A stretch of DNA of 64,000 bases from Aplectana chamaeleonis (GCA_029168955.1 JAPDOI010000195.1:496001-560000), one strand, 5' to 3'. Positions 32,677 to 43,041 are shown, numbered from the stretch's first letter. Made by a program: numbers and translations. The notes: generated by a model not told the origin, from the letters alone.

Positions 32677-32714
32677 GCCGCCTCATCTCACTAGAGTCCT
32701 CATTCGGCATTCTG

Positions 32715-32939
32715 ATGCCGGCCCTGAAAGGTGATTTCGGGTCACTCTTCGGAGGCCAGCATAATTTTGGCTGCTGGGAGGATACAGTGGGTATCCTCAC
32801 GGCGGGGGGCGCGAGCTACGCCGTGGTCCGCAGAGGGTGGCTCCTCACCGCAGACCTCGGTGAAGATTACGCCCCTGTTGTGGACAAGGCGGAGCTTCCT
32901 GTGCTGTGGACCCTCAAATTCGTGAATTTTTCGAGGTAA
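32715..32939 (+). CDS. 74-residue ORF of unknown function in the CTCTGCCAATTC element
   Basis: The ATG is the first after the initiator (start about 13 bases downstream of it). The peptide begins MPALKGDFGSLFGGQHNFG and ends VNFSR. No domain, signal peptide or membrane segment is evident. The second copy (46,867-47,091) keeps the frame with only a few substitutions. The decayed minus-strand copy at 41.2 kb starts MPSLEDDFESLFGG and then stops. A longer upstream frame exists but would start before the TATA box, so this ATG is preferred. It could be the N-terminus of a lost transposase. Confidence 0.45.
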   Translation: MPALKGDFGSLFGGQHNFGCWEDTVGILTAGGASYAVVRRGWLLTADLGEDYAPVVDKAELPVLWTLKFVNFSR

Positions 32940-33166
32940 ACTCACCCATTTTTCGAGGTAAATTCACCTCATTTTCGCGGTAGATTGGTCCCTCTCTCGC
33001 TGCCAAATCGCACCATTTTCACGGGATATTCGCCCCATTCTCACCTATCCTACCGGCAAATTCACCCACACAGTGAATTCAACGCGGCAAATTAAGACTT
33101 CATGCCGACTTGTACATTAGCATCAAGTCTCTTTTGCTGAGGCATCAAGCCTCGACTCTGAGAGTT

Positions 33167-33626
33167 TTGGCCGAGAAATAGCCGCCAAATAGCCGAGAAA
33201 TAGCCGATAAATAATGCTCGCCGCAAAATAGCCGCCAAATAATGCTCGCCGCGAAATAGCCGAGAAATAATGCTCTCCAGGCAGATATACGGAGCATTCC
33301 AGAGGCATAATTCAGATGTCAGCATCTCCGTCGGTTTAATTACCCAAGTTTGAGGTACGTGGACCTCGTTCAACCTCTGGAGGCCCCGCCCAACCGCTGG
33401 CGGCCCCAGATGTTGGCTCGGCGAGCCGGCGACGGTTGCGTCTTGGTTAATTTTGTTTACTTTTGAATATTTCTCGGTTATATCTCGGCTATTTCTCGGC
33501 TACTTCTGATCCTTTCCATGAGAAGTCGAGAAATAGCCGCGGAATAGCCGGGAAATAGCCCACCAGGAGCCGCTGCGGAGCCTGGTGGGCTATTTCCCGG
33601 TTATTTCGCGGCCAAAACTCTCAGAG
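33167..33626. mobile_element. TCTGAGAGTTTTGG element with AAATAGCCG repeats
   Basis: The ends TCTGAGAGTTTTGGCCG and CGGCCAAAACTCTCAGA interrupt the right end of the TA-flanked element; the uninterrupted site is seen at 47,300 (GTCTCGAATTGGC). Subterminal arrays of GAGAAATAGCC / AAATAATGCTCGCC occupy 33,170-33,290. A hairpin GGAAATAGCCCACCAGGAG / CTCCTGGTGGGCTATTTCC-like lies at 33,535-33,605. Confidence 0.75.
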
Positions 33627-34093
33627 GAATTGGCAGAGTAGTTGAATTTTTCAAAAACAACCGCTTCGCTTCTACGATTGTGATAATGAGGACTGAACGC
33701 GATTGCGGAACTGAACTATATGATATTAGCCCAAATTTTCATTTTCATGGATGAATCATTTCTACAAGAACGACAGTTAAGTGCGCCAGAACGGGGCTAC
33801 CGTAATCTCGCTCGAGTTGGCTCTAAATTTTTCTAAGTTTAGACTCCACTTTCGCTACATCTTGACAACCGGTGGTGCTGTTTTCCTGCTTTGTAGCCCA
33901 GGCAGATCCTCAAGTGCTGCACCCCTGGAGAAGGGCGGTGTGTGAATGAAGACAAACCGCTCTCCACTTCTTTCATATTCTCCCTTTATCTATTGGGTAT
34001 CATCAATTTTGTTCACGAGAGCCGAATGGGGGCTGTTTAACATCATTCCTGAGATTACGGTAGCCCGGTCTGGCCCACTTAACTTACGTTCTT

Positions 34094-34135
34094 CTATCTA
34101 TCTATCTATCTATCTAAGCTTTATTCAGTCAAGGA
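34094..34135 (+). repeat. (TCTA)n microsatellite next to a LINE-like 3' end
   Basis: TCTATCTATCTATCTATCTA is followed by AGCTTTATTCAGTCAAGG, reminiscent of the TTTAT-rich 3' ends of LINE B at 11.4, 25.9 and 48.8 kb. No coding remnant follows on the minus strand up to 34.9 kb, so it may be a very short LINE 3' stub. Confidence 0.4.
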
Positions 34136-34886
34136 AAAATAATAATCCGTAAATCATGGTTGGCAAACGATTGACTGAAAATGTTAGCAAAAAAGGACAA
34201 TAAAAAGCAGAGAGAAATACGGGAGAGCTCAACTAATCATAAAGCGGTAGTAATCCAAAAGAGCGAAAAGAATTGGAGGTCCAAATCACGCAGCTGATGG
34301 CTAGCGGTGCAATTAACTCGTTAATAAATCTCGTTAATGATCCTTTCTTGAACCCTTGTGCCGTTTTTTTTTCTTGTGCCGCATGTGAGATTGGAAGGAT
34401 TCAGATCTCTGTTTCGGAAGCAACGGTACACTCAATGAAATATATTCTCGCGTCAAGCACGCAACTGGATAAACCATACCGGGGCGGGCCACGCGGGACC
34501 TCTTTGATCTAAACACGAACCTCGGGCGATAGCTTGAGCCGATATTTACTGAGCGTACACGCTGAGCCATAGGTGAGATATGTCGCGGCAATCACGCAAT
34601 TAACTGGATGAACCATATCGGTGTTGGCCACAGGTGACCTCATCGAACTGAACGAGAACCCCAGGTGATTAGTCGGATCGATTCATTTACGGCAAATCAA
34701 AAGAAACAGCTCAAGACTTTTGGATTCTTGGTGCGGACGGATTTCCAAGGATGGTCAACGAAAACAGCCAAAAGTATGCAGCCGCCAAACTCCGAGAATT
34801 TAGGATCATGCATGAGAAATGGAAAGGCACACGGATTGGATATCTCCGACATAATGGAGAACACCACCATGGAAACACCACTATTA

Positions 34887-36570
34887 TCTTCTTCTTCTTC
34901 CTTGCAGCCACATTGAGGGTTTTGTCATAGGTTGACAAACTGGGCGACCAGTAACGGATTCGTCCATAAGTCCATTACGGTCAGCGTGGTGGGTCTCTCC
35001 GGACATTTGAAGAGGTGTGCAGTGTCATGGCCGAGGCAGCCGCAGTCCGGGAAAACATCTGATTTGCTGCTGTCTATTTTGCTGACGTAGGACATAAGCA
35101 TGGTAGAATGACCACAGCGCAGCGATGCCAGGGTGCACCTGGCCCTTCTTCCGAGCTCAGCCTCGGATGTGCAGACTTGGGGCGGCACTACCCCCAATAT
35201 GGGATTAATGGCCGCCTTTTCCAGATGGCACCGTACGAACTGAGTATGCTCCTCGCGCAACAGACGGAGTCGTTCTTGCTGTGAGTCGTGCCATCTTTGC
35301 AGATTGACTGCTGACTTTGCTGGGAGCATCGGCGAATGGCTTTCTGACGCCTCTCTCTCTGACGGGGTTTAGCACTCTTCAAGACGGGTGATTTGGTTGT
35401 TTGACAATGTTGATGAAAAATTGTTGGGCCTGGAGCTGACAGTGCTCCCTTACTGGTAATAAGCGGGTCTCAGAATGCAAGTGATCGACTGGGGAACTTC
35501 TTGCACATCCGGTGGCGATTCGAAGAGCTGCATTCTGTATGCGTTGCATCTTAGTCCAAGAAGATTCCGAAACTAGATGCTGCCAGACTGGTGCGGCGTA
35601 TTCTAGTGCAGGCTGGAGAATCGCCTTATACGTTGTAATAATGGTTTCTTTGCTACTACCCCATGAAGTACCGCCCAGGGCTCTAAGCACGTTGAGCTTC
35701 GCTTTCACGATAGCCTGCTTCTGTTCCGTGTTCTTATGGAACTTGAGCGATGGATCGAGCACGAGTCCGAGAAGTTTTGGGAAGCGGGCCGCAGGCAAAC
35801 GATCTCCATTCCATACGACATACGGATGTGCGCTGTGTTCCGATGGGTCCGTTGTGAGTACGGATACCGATGACTTTGACGCAGAAATCTTCAGCATTTT
35901 GCGGTCGAAGAAGCTTTTCAAAGTGGTCGAGTACCCGTTAATCTTAGCAGCGGCCACATTTATGTCCCGATCACGACACAAGACAGTCATATCGTCAGCG
36001 TAAGCGACCACCTTGATATCCTGGGGAGGGGCGGGCATATCTTCGAGGTACAGACTGAAGAGAGCAGGCGACAATACGCCTCGCCATGTGGGACTCCAGC
36101 TGCAATCGGAATGCTGTTTGAGACATGATTCTGGAACGTCACTCTAGCCCGTCTTCCCTTAGTGAATGCAGCTATCCAGTGCTTTTGCCATGGCGGGATT
36201 GATGACTCCAGTAAGTTGTTTGATAAGATACCAAGATTCACTGTGTCGAAAGCCTTAGTGAGATCCAAGGCAACTGCTACAGTTCTTTCCGGCTTATACG
36301 CGTTGAAACCATCAACTGCATAGCTCGTAATTTCTAACAAAGCTGTCGTGGTAGAATGCATTTTTCTGAATCCATGCTGAAACACCTGTCTCTCGTTATA
36401 CTCAGCCAGGTCCTTGATGATCAGTTTTTCAGCTACTTTAGCAAAAGAAGACAACAAGCTAATGGGCCGATATCCCTTGACTGAAGCTTGGGGCTTGCCA
36501 GGCTTGGGCAGCGGAACGACGTTCGCCGTCTTCCAATTCTGCGGAATAGTTGTTCGACTCGAACTTTCAA
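34887..36570 (-). mobile_element. LINE A1, 5'-truncated copy (RT and C-terminus)
   Basis: The minus-strand sequence starts near 36,570 within the RT fingers ([19 protein letters not shown]), continues through [24 protein letters not shown] and AYADDMTVLC, and ends with [17 protein letters not shown] and [11 protein letters not shown] before an AAG tail at 34,887-34,900. One frameshift lies at about 36,080, just upstream of the SPALFSLYL motif. Apart from this the RT is open, making it the best preserved A1 RT here. Upstream, the copy abuts the ATACCGTGCGG motif. Confidence 0.88.
35379..36074 (-). pseudogene. LINE A1 RT domain, open part
   Basis: The 231-residue frame carries the YADD box near its start (AYADDMTVLC), the thumb ([17 protein letters not shown]), [19 protein letters not shown] and the C-terminal domain. 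It continues in another frame to the stop at 34,925. The upstream 36628-35987 frame has the earlier RT motifs. Frameshifts prevent a full protein. Confidence 0.82.
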
Positions 36571-36621
36571 ATGAAAGCTGAAATTTTATGGCTTTGTGGC
36601 AATCGGTACCGCACGGTATTT

Positions 36622-36990
36622 GGTGCAAAACTAGTTCGAGGGGGACGCTCAGAATTTAGGTGATAACGCTTTCGGAAATCGATATAATTCCTTGGAATTT
36701 CTAGAAAATTACTCGTGATAACGTTATCACATATGTGATAACGAAAAAAATTTTCATTTTTACGGATGAATCTTTTCTTTTCACTGGAGGAGAAATGCCG
36801 GACCGGACATATTGCCATTGATAGTAGTATAGCTCGTGAGTAAACACGTCAGTCCACGTCTGTTGATGGGCACTTCATGTGATTTCCGTTTCACGTCCGT
36901 TGTGGCAATCTGTCCGGTCCGGCACTTCGTGTTTACTTTTCATTTCTATGGGTGAATCTTGAGTGGCCCTCCCCCAACTAGTTTTGCACC
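36622..36990. mobile_element. 369-bp hAT-like MITE with 8-bp target duplication
   Basis: The direct repeat CGGTATTT lies at 36,614-36,621 and 36,991-36,998. The ends are GGTGCAAAACTAGTT and AACTAGTTTTGCACC. An 8-bp duplication is diagnostic of the hAT superfamily. Subterminal G-runs (GAGGGGGACGCTCAG / GAGTGGCCCTCCCCC) resemble the CTATCCTAGACGGGGG family. A related single end lies at 19,135-19,172. Confidence 0.85.
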
Positions 36991-37009
36991 CGGTATTTTG
37001 CGTCTACTC

Positions 37010-37215
37010 AGGAACTCGGTGCTCGAGACCCGCGCGCATTTCGGGCTTTGCTCGCCACCCGCTTACCCCTCATTTTGAAGTGCTCGCCACCCGCTGCCCC
37101 CTCGTCTCCGCTCGCCACCCGCTATCGGTACAGCGGGTCGGGAGCGCGAGTGGTGGTGGTACAGCGGGTCGCGAGCTCTTTGCGAGCCAGTCACCCGCTG
37201 TTCTCAAATAATCAA
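37010..37215. repeat. CTCGCCACCCGC-repeat element fragment
   Basis: CTCGCCACCCGCT occurs repeatedly and is followed by its inverse AGCGGGTCGCGAG. The same repeat dominates 40,690-40,880. These look like ends of a GC-rich element with multiple subterminal repeats. No coding frame is credible. Confidence 0.55.
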
Positions 37216-37645
37216 TGTTGGCGTCTCTCACCACTGCATTGATTTCTTTTTTTTGCTCTTGCTTTTATTTTCTTCTGTGATTCAAAACAACGATAAAGTT
37301 TACGTACGTGATTGCTGTGACCCGTTAGCCAGACCGTTCGTGCGACCTCTTTGTTATTCGGAGAGGCAGCACATAATTATGTATTATGTGTGCCTTATAA
37401 GCCTAAGGTGTACCCACGAGTATCCCTGTGAGGTGTTAATGACTCGCACTGCAATTCCCGCGCAATCACGCCTCCATTATCACCATCCTCACGTCAACGT
37501 ATCATTCGATACGCCTCCGTCATCCGCATCGTGCGTGACTTCTTCCTCAACCTTTTTTTTGCAGCCAGGACAAATTTCCAATAATTGAATAAATTTACAG
37601 AAATATTTTTCTTTGGGAGTCATTTGATTTATACAGCAATTTCAG

Positions 37646-38055
37646 CTTCTATATGGGTCTCGGTCGGACGGAATACGAGCGCAGAACGTCGTTCGATGCA
37701 CTGGTGAGGGATCGAATCAAATGGCGACAGGAGCTATTCAGGTCTCTGCAGAAGGCGCTGTAAGTTAATCAAAGGTTTACGGTAATTTCCTAAGCATATA
37801 CGAATATATTTTTCGATTGCTCACTTTTTCTACTGGAGCAGTAATAGAGTATTATTTCAGGAGAGACATTCGCAGCTACAAGTTCCGCGACGAGGACGGC
37901 ACCTTCCAATTGATACCTAATAATGTAAGTGAGGTGGTACTTTTACTATGTACTACTTAATTCTGAAAAAAATCTTTTTTTTTCAGAGACACGGTACACC
38001 CAGAATCAGTCAAAGTGGAGAAATTGAAGACTCGCAGAGCAACGATTTGATGTAG
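37646..38055 (+). CDS. Unrecognised three-exon gene 3' end
   Basis: The exons are 37646-37759 (after AATTTCAG, before GTAAGT), 37861-37924 (after TATTTCAG, before GTAAGT) and 37987-38055 (after TTTTTCAG), ending in TAG. Phases agree (GCG CT|G AGA; AAT AAT|AGA). The protein contains FYMGLGRTEYERRTSFDALV, RDRIKWRQELFRSLQKALRD, SYKFRDEDGTFQLIPNN and a polar tail GEIEDSQSNDLM. It is rich in Arg/Lys/Glu with no membrane segment. The family is not recognised. The first visible exon may start earlier (TTACAG at about 37,600). Upstream exons were not identified; an AATATTT-rich 3' flank follows. Confidence 0.65.
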
Positions 38056-38199
38056 ATTTTTCTCGATTCAAAAGGAAGAAATATTCCATTTAGTTGATGT
38101 CTTTTACAGATGCAATGTTTTATCATAATGTGATAATTGTATTGTGATAAGTAGAGTTAGAGTTTTTATGTACTGATATTTAATACCAGGTCGGAACGT

Positions 38200-38378
38200 A
38201 CTTGGGTTTATCCTACATGGGGAGCACTCAGGATTGGACGAAAATGTACCAATTACTATTATGTTTTTTTTTAAAGTATTTTCATAGTTTATACACTGAT
38301 CGATACCGCTATCAAGTAGCTTTACTTCTTTTTTTTAGACTTAATCCTGAGTGCCCCCCTTCTAGGATAGAACCAAAT
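38200..38378. mobile_element. MITE, CTATCCTAGACGGGGG-related
   Basis: TTTATCCTACATGGGGAGCA then CTCAGGATT on the left is mirrored by AATCCTGAGTGCCCCCCTTC then TAGGATAG on the right. The interior shares GATCGATACCGCTATCAA-like sequence with other members. It lies 150 bp downstream of the preceding gene. Confidence 0.65.
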
Positions 38379-38515
38379 GATTATTGATGGACATATTGTC
38401 CATCGTTTGCTACATGTAATAATATCTGAAAATAATGTACTTGTGACCAATGAGATTATGAAATCGATATGAATTCCGCATGAGAAACCATGTTTTTGAA
38501 CATTTCATTGATTAG

Positions 38516-40470
38516 ACGCACGGGGAGAGGGACTTTAGGATAAAATCAGAGATCACTGGTGTAATTAAAAACTCGTTAGCGCTGTTCGCACCTCGGCTCG
38601 CTCGCCAGAAGGCCCCTCCCACCTCGAGAGAGATAGCAGACAGCTAAGATCGCGCGGCGGTTTCCGCGCGGCGAGTTATGCAGGTTCAATTGCTGCCTCT
38701 CGGATTATGATTGGACTACAGACGGTAACCGATCCACTGCCAGTATATTGATTAGGAGGATTGACAGCGCATGTTTATTAGATATTACATGAGCTTGCAG
38801 TATTACTTTTCCTAAATATTTGAACACAAAATAATTATGTAAGATCCACTGGATTATTACACGCGGAAAATTATTAATTTACATAAGTATTTGGTGACAA
38901 AAGTACTAAAGAATCACACAGCTGAGTTTGTTGCAAAACGCGACATCTTCTTCCAGTACTCTACAATCTCGTCCCGAGAAACGTCAGTCCTTCATTACAC
39001 GTTGATGAAACGGTCTACGATTAGCACATACCCACCTGCTTGTAACCACAAAGGTAAACAATTTTTTTCGCTAATATAACAAATATTTTATTGCCTTTTT
39101 TATGCAAATGCTTATTTGTTTGAAATTTCCTACTCTGGGCACCTGCCATAATTTTTAAATCTATTTTAAATAGGACCCAGAGGATTGATATACGCCGAGA
39201 ACTTTATCCTTCATCCTTTTATTTTCAAAAAAGTTTTCATTCCGATGATGACTTCATTATTTTTCTGACGAATATTATGAGATTTTATTCCGATGATTAT
39301 TTTATTCAAATTCCATAGGTCCCATCAAGTAATTTGATTTCCATGTTCCACGCATCCACATTCATTTATCGATGAAACTTTCGCTGCAAGCTATTACTTC
39401 ATTTCGATGATGATTATTGATTATTTTATTTTATTTCGATGATTATTTCAGGGCTTGTTCAATGTCATTATTATATTACATTTCTATGATTATTTTATTT
39501 AAATTCCACAGAGTCCATCAAGTAATTCAATTTTCAAGTTCCACGCATCCACTTTCATTTAAAGGCAAAGTTCACGATAATTTTCGTTCCCGAGTTTTCT
39601 ACTCAAAACAATGCGTTGGCTACCAAGTGCCGTTTTCGTTCGTTCTTTCGACCCCAGTACTCCAATGAGACCCTGAACTTTCGATTTCCGGCCAAAAACC
39701 GAAGACGAAATTTATCGTGGACACTGCCTTTAAACGTCTTATTTCAATGACATTAATCTCTAGCCTGGACTAGTTGTCCGTTTGGATGAACATGTTGTCA
39801 CCGGTAAAAAATGGGGCTAAAAATGGAACAAAGTTCTGGGCGAAACAGTATTAGTTAGGGTCCGAACGGAAGAACGCAGCAACACAAAATAGAGAACCGC
39901 AAAAGAAGGGTCCACAAAAGATTTCACTGCCACAACAATCAGTCCACTGAGAGTAAAGAAGCGGGGTGAGAGTAAAGGATTTCGTGCCATTATGCGGCGT
40001 TTCTCTCGGTTTCTTCGTCATTTCTGTTCTACTCGGGGGCCAAACAATCGAATTAGCGATTAATCTCAAAATTGAAGATTATCGTGAACACTGCCTACAA
40101 ATTAATTGAACACCATTTGTTTTTCATTAGTAGAGATAACTCCTGGTTTTGTTTTTTATCCTTATCCATTCGGTATTCTTTACCTTCCTCTAAGACCAAT
40201 CAATGAGATTACCATGCCTCTATCTTTGCCTATGGCAGAGTCATTAGGAGTGTCCCATTCAGAACGATGCCAATGCATCCACTCACCCTCCTCGACGAGG
40301 AATACGAAGGCGTCGCGTTGCGGCGATCTAGTCGCCGTGCGGAGTTGGCGAGAGATTCTGAGTCGAGGCAGATAATTATATCTCCTGGTAATCTGAGTCG
40401 AGGTGCGAACCATCACTAATTACGGTCCCACTAATTGATTTTATCCTAAAGTTGCGCACCCGACGCACGT
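38516..40470. mobile_element. Large candidate element with ACTTTAGGATAAAATCA inverted ends
   Basis: GACTTTAGGATAAAATCA near 38,540 is mirrored by TGATTTTATCCTAAAGT near 40,455. Inner parts also pair (TTCGCACCTCGGCTCG with CGAGTCGAGGTGCGAA). About 1.9 kb between contains AT-rich sequence and TTAA-type MITE pieces, without a recognisable transposase. Boundaries are approximate. Confidence 0.45.
39562..39735. mobile_element. Short TTAA-type MITE, AGGCAGTGTTCACG family
   Basis: TTAA then AGGCAAAGTTCACGATAAT on the left and ATTTATCGTGGACACTGCCT then TTAA on the right bound about 174 bp. It shares CGTTCCCGAGTTTTCTACTC with the longer copies at 47.9 and 54.5 kb. A further single end (CGTGAACACTGCCT) lies at about 40,083-40,098. 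Confidence 0.65.
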
Positions 40471-40689
40471 GATGTGAAATATTGATGTGAATGTTTAGTG
40501 CTGTAATAATATAATGATAAATACATTTTGACCAACTGTAAATCAGAATTTTATTACTGGAAGGCTGGGGATAGAGGTGGGTAGGGGTGGGGTGGGGGTG
40601 GGGGGAGGGAATAGATTCGATTGTCGTACGAGTTTAATCATCTAGGCGTGAGCTAGTGGTAAGCAATCACGCAAGAGTGCTCGTCACCC

Positions 40690-41010
40690 GCTACCATTTC
40701 GTCGACGACCAGGGGGAGGCAAGCGGGTGAGTGTGATGTGGCGAGCGCGCCGCCGAATTAGTGGAGGCGGGCGGCGAGCCCCGGCCGGCCAGCGCTCGCC
40801 ACCCGCTGCCATCTCGCTCGCCACCCGCGAAAAGGGTTGCTCGCCACCGGACTTTCGCTTCGCGGGTGGCGAGCCCCAACCTTCTGAGTAGTCGTGCGGA
40901 TAGTTGCTCAGGTACTCAAGGCGACGGCCCGCGAACCTTTCCCAGCTGGCCCGCGGTCTCCGTCCTCCAGCCGCCCGCTAATGGCTCGCCGGCCAGCTTC
41001 ATGTCGATGG
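40690..41010. repeat. GC-rich CTCGCCACCCGC repeat region
   Basis: Multiple CTCGCCACCCGC and GCGGGTGGCGAG motifs alternate in both orientations, with GGCCCGC-rich sequence following. It is related to 37,010-37,215. Several apparent frames are compositional artefacts. Confidence 0.55.
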
Positions 41011-41054
41011 CCCGCTGACCTTCACCAGATGGCCCGCGATCATTATTTTTTGAT

Positions 41055-41320
41055 AATCATTGACTCGACCCGGGGTTCGCGGCAGAGAAACGCCCCGCCT
41101 CGGTCCGCCGCAGTCCGCGGTGAGGAACCCCCCTCCCCGAGGACCGCGGCGAACCCCCCCCCCAGCCGTGAGGATACCCCTATCCCCTCAGCGGTCAAAA
41201 ATATGCTAACCTCCGAAGAGTGACTCGAAGTCATCTTCCAGGGACGGCATCAGATTGCCGAATGAGGACTCTAGTAAGATGAAGCGCCTTTTATACCGGC
41301 TGTGCACCTGATAAGCACGT
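41055..41320 (-). pseudogene. Decayed minus-strand copy of the promoter-ORF module
   Basis: Read on the minus strand, TATAAAA (41,295-41,289) and TCATTC (41,265-41,260) keep the 32-bp spacing. The ORF starts MPSLEDDFESLFGG and then meets a stop. Downstream, GGTATCCTCACGGC and CCTCACCGCGGAC still match the other copies. The peptide start is more conserved than its continuation. Confidence 0.6.
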
Positions 41321-41504
41321 TACGACGTGATCATTCGTTACCATTGTCAATTGTCTTTCCAACCGGCCGAATTGAAGATGGCGTGGCATGTTTTGGGAGC
41401 AGCCGTGGCGTGTTTTGTGGCTCGCGGGCTAGCCAATATCCGCGTTGCGTGTGCGTCGCATGCAGCATGGTTAGCCGCTGGCCGGCACCCTCGAAATGTG
41501 GGGT

Positions 41505-41697
41505 GTCGGGGGTGGTGGTCATCGTGTATCAACACCGCGGAGGAGGCGGGAGAAGCGGGGGAGGAGCGAGGTTCCTGATTGGACGCAACAGCCGGGGGCC
41601 GGGGCTAACCCTTGTTGCGTCCAATCAGGAACCTCGCTCCTCCCCGTTTCTCCCGCCTCCTCATGGGTGTTGATACACGATGGCCACCACCCGGGTG
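41505..41697. mobile_element. GC-rich hairpin MITE (copy 2)
   Basis: Same arms as 27,716-27,900: GGTGGTCATCGTGTATCAAC and GTTGATACACGATGGCCACC, with TTGGACGCAACAG / TTGTTGCGTCCAATC at the centre. The whole unit can fold on itself. Confidence 0.82.
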
Positions 41698-41747
41698 TCG
41701 GCCGTCGTTTTCGGCATAGAGGTTCGCCGGCCGTCGCCCCGAGTACC

Positions 41748-42381
41748 TGCTCAGAACGTCGGACGGCCGTGTGCCCGGGAATCCCCGACCAAGGGCGAGC
41801 GGCGGGGGCCATGTTTTGCGAGCGTAGAATCATCAGGAGCGAGGCGGGGGCGCCACCAAATTTTGTTAGCTTGGTCCTGCAGGGAAAATTCGAAACAGAG
41901 GAAAACATGTTCGCTCGGGCAAATCGCATAACACGTTGAACGCCAGAATCAAACCCGTGCCACATACGGAGCACAATTTTATGGTAACTCCACTGCAGGC
42001 ACCACTGAGTAAGCAGTTACATCATCGCCCACTTCGCGGGGTGGCTGTAAGGTAAGTTCCCCAGTCTATTGATTAGACTTGAATGGGACACCCATCACGG
42101 GGTTTGGAAAATTTTGGAGAAGGGTATAGCACCCGCCCAGGGTGTGGGTGAGGTGGTTCCCGGATATCGTTATACAAGGAATCAGTCATTGAAGCGTTGA
42201 CACGGTGGAACGGTGGAGATGTTCTGCCCGGGACCCGCGCCCTTTTGCTTGGATGTCCGGGCGTCGCGCCCATTATAAGTCGTGGGGCTGGGGCGGGGAC
42301 CTGTAGGGCGCCAGGCGCGGAGGGGGGCCCCGCCTCGCTGAGTGGTGGGTACGGGGGCGCGGCCTTCCGACGTTCTGAGTG
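41748..42381. mobile_element. CTCAGAACGTCGG element, copy 2
   Basis: CTCAGAACGTCGGACGGCC on the left and CCTTCCGACGTTCTGAG on the right bound about 634 bp. Internal landmarks shared with the other copies are GGTCCTGCAGGGAAAATTCG, GACTTGAATGGGACACCCA and GGATGTCCGGGCGTCGCGCC. No long coding frame is consistent among copies, so it appears non-autonomous. Confidence 0.85.
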
Positions 42382-42418
42382 AGTGATTATAAGTTCAAGC
42401 AGATAACGACTTGCCACA

Positions 42419-43041
42419 TACTCAGAACGTCGTAGGGCCGTGTGCCCGGGAATTTCCGACCAAGGGCGAGCGGCGGGGCCATGTTTTGCGAGCGGAGAAT
42501 CATCAGGCGCGAGGCGGGGGCGCCACCGAATTTCGTTAGCTTGGTCCTGCAGGGAAAATTCGAAACAGAGGAAAACGTGTTCGCTCAGGCAAATCGTATT
42601 ACACGTTGAACGCTAGAATCAAACCCGTGCCACATACGGAGCACAATTTTATGATAAGTTCACTGCAGGCAGCCTTGAGTAAGTACTTACATCATCGCGC
42701 ACTTCGCGCGGTGGCAGTAAGGTAAGTTCCCCAGTCTATCGAATAGACTTGAATGGGACACCCACCATGGGGTTTCGAAAATTTTGGAGAAAGGTAGAGC
42801 ACCCGCCCAGGGTGTGGGAGGGGTGGTTCCCGGAGATTATTATACAAGGAATCATTTAAACGATGACACCGCGGAGATTTTCTATCCGTGCCCCGCGCCC
42901 TTTTGCTTGGATGTCCGGGCTTCGCGCCCATTATGAGTCATGGGGCTGGGGCGGGGACCTGTTGGGCGCCAGGCGCGGAGGGGGGCCCCGCCTCGCTGAG
43001 TGGTGGGTACGGGGACGCGGCCCTCCGACGTTCTGAGTAGG
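42419..43041. mobile_element. CTCAGAACGTCGG element, copy 3 (tandem to copy 2)
   Basis: It starts ACTCAGAACGTCGTAGGGCC and ends GGCCCTCCGACGTTCTGAGT, 38 bp after copy 2 and in the same orientation. It is the least damaged copy and serves as the reference for the split copy at 28,971-32,333. Confidence 0.87.

Larger units (their letters stand above)
32380..33110 (+). repeat. Promoter-ORF module, copy 1 (direct duplicate of 46,530-47,260)
   Basis: From TTTATCACGCTCTGTTATCA to AAATTAAGACT the sequence is nearly identical to the second copy, with single-base differences. It contains repeated upstream boxes, a TATA box, an initiator and a 74-codon ORF. It is the body of the CTCTGCCAATTC element. 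Confidence 0.9.
28958..33638. mobile_element. TA-flanked element with CTCTGCCAATTC ends (copy 1, heavily invaded)
   Basis: The dinucleotide TA lies at 28,956-28,957 and 33,639-33,640. The ends are CTCTGCCAATTC and GAATTGGCAGAG. Stripped of its insertions this copy matches the 840-bp copy at 46,478-47,317, including the promoter and ORF at 32,670-32,939. TA duplication suggests Tc1/mariner-type mobilisation. Confidence 0.8.
28869..33722. mobile_element. Outermost inverted repeat of a five-layer transposon nest
   Basis: The left arm at 28,869-28,957 contains TCCGCAATCGCGTTCAGTCC and GAAGCGGTTGTTTT. The right arm at 33,640-33,722 contains the inverse AAAACAACCGCTTCGCTTC and GGACTGAACGCGATTGCGGA. 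The arms match over roughly 80 bp. Everything between is later insertions, so the original element was a short foldback. A one-armed relic lies at 11,290. Confidence 0.72.

Noticed and set aside
32619..32714. Longer 106-codon version of the 74-codon ORF
   Set aside because: Its extra N-terminus would lie upstream of and across the TATA box, so it would not be in the transcript.
33160..33290. Possible CRISPR-like array of GAGAAATAGCC units
   Set aside because: Units are short and degenerate with no unique spacers, in a eukaryotic TIR element; these are subterminal repeats.
35512..36003. 163-codon plus-strand frame
   Set aside because: Antisense shadow of the LINE A1 RT copy.
41302..41974. 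Several 120-150 codon frames on both strands
   Set aside because: They overlap hairpin and CTCAGAACGTCGG elements and are not conserved as frames between element copies.
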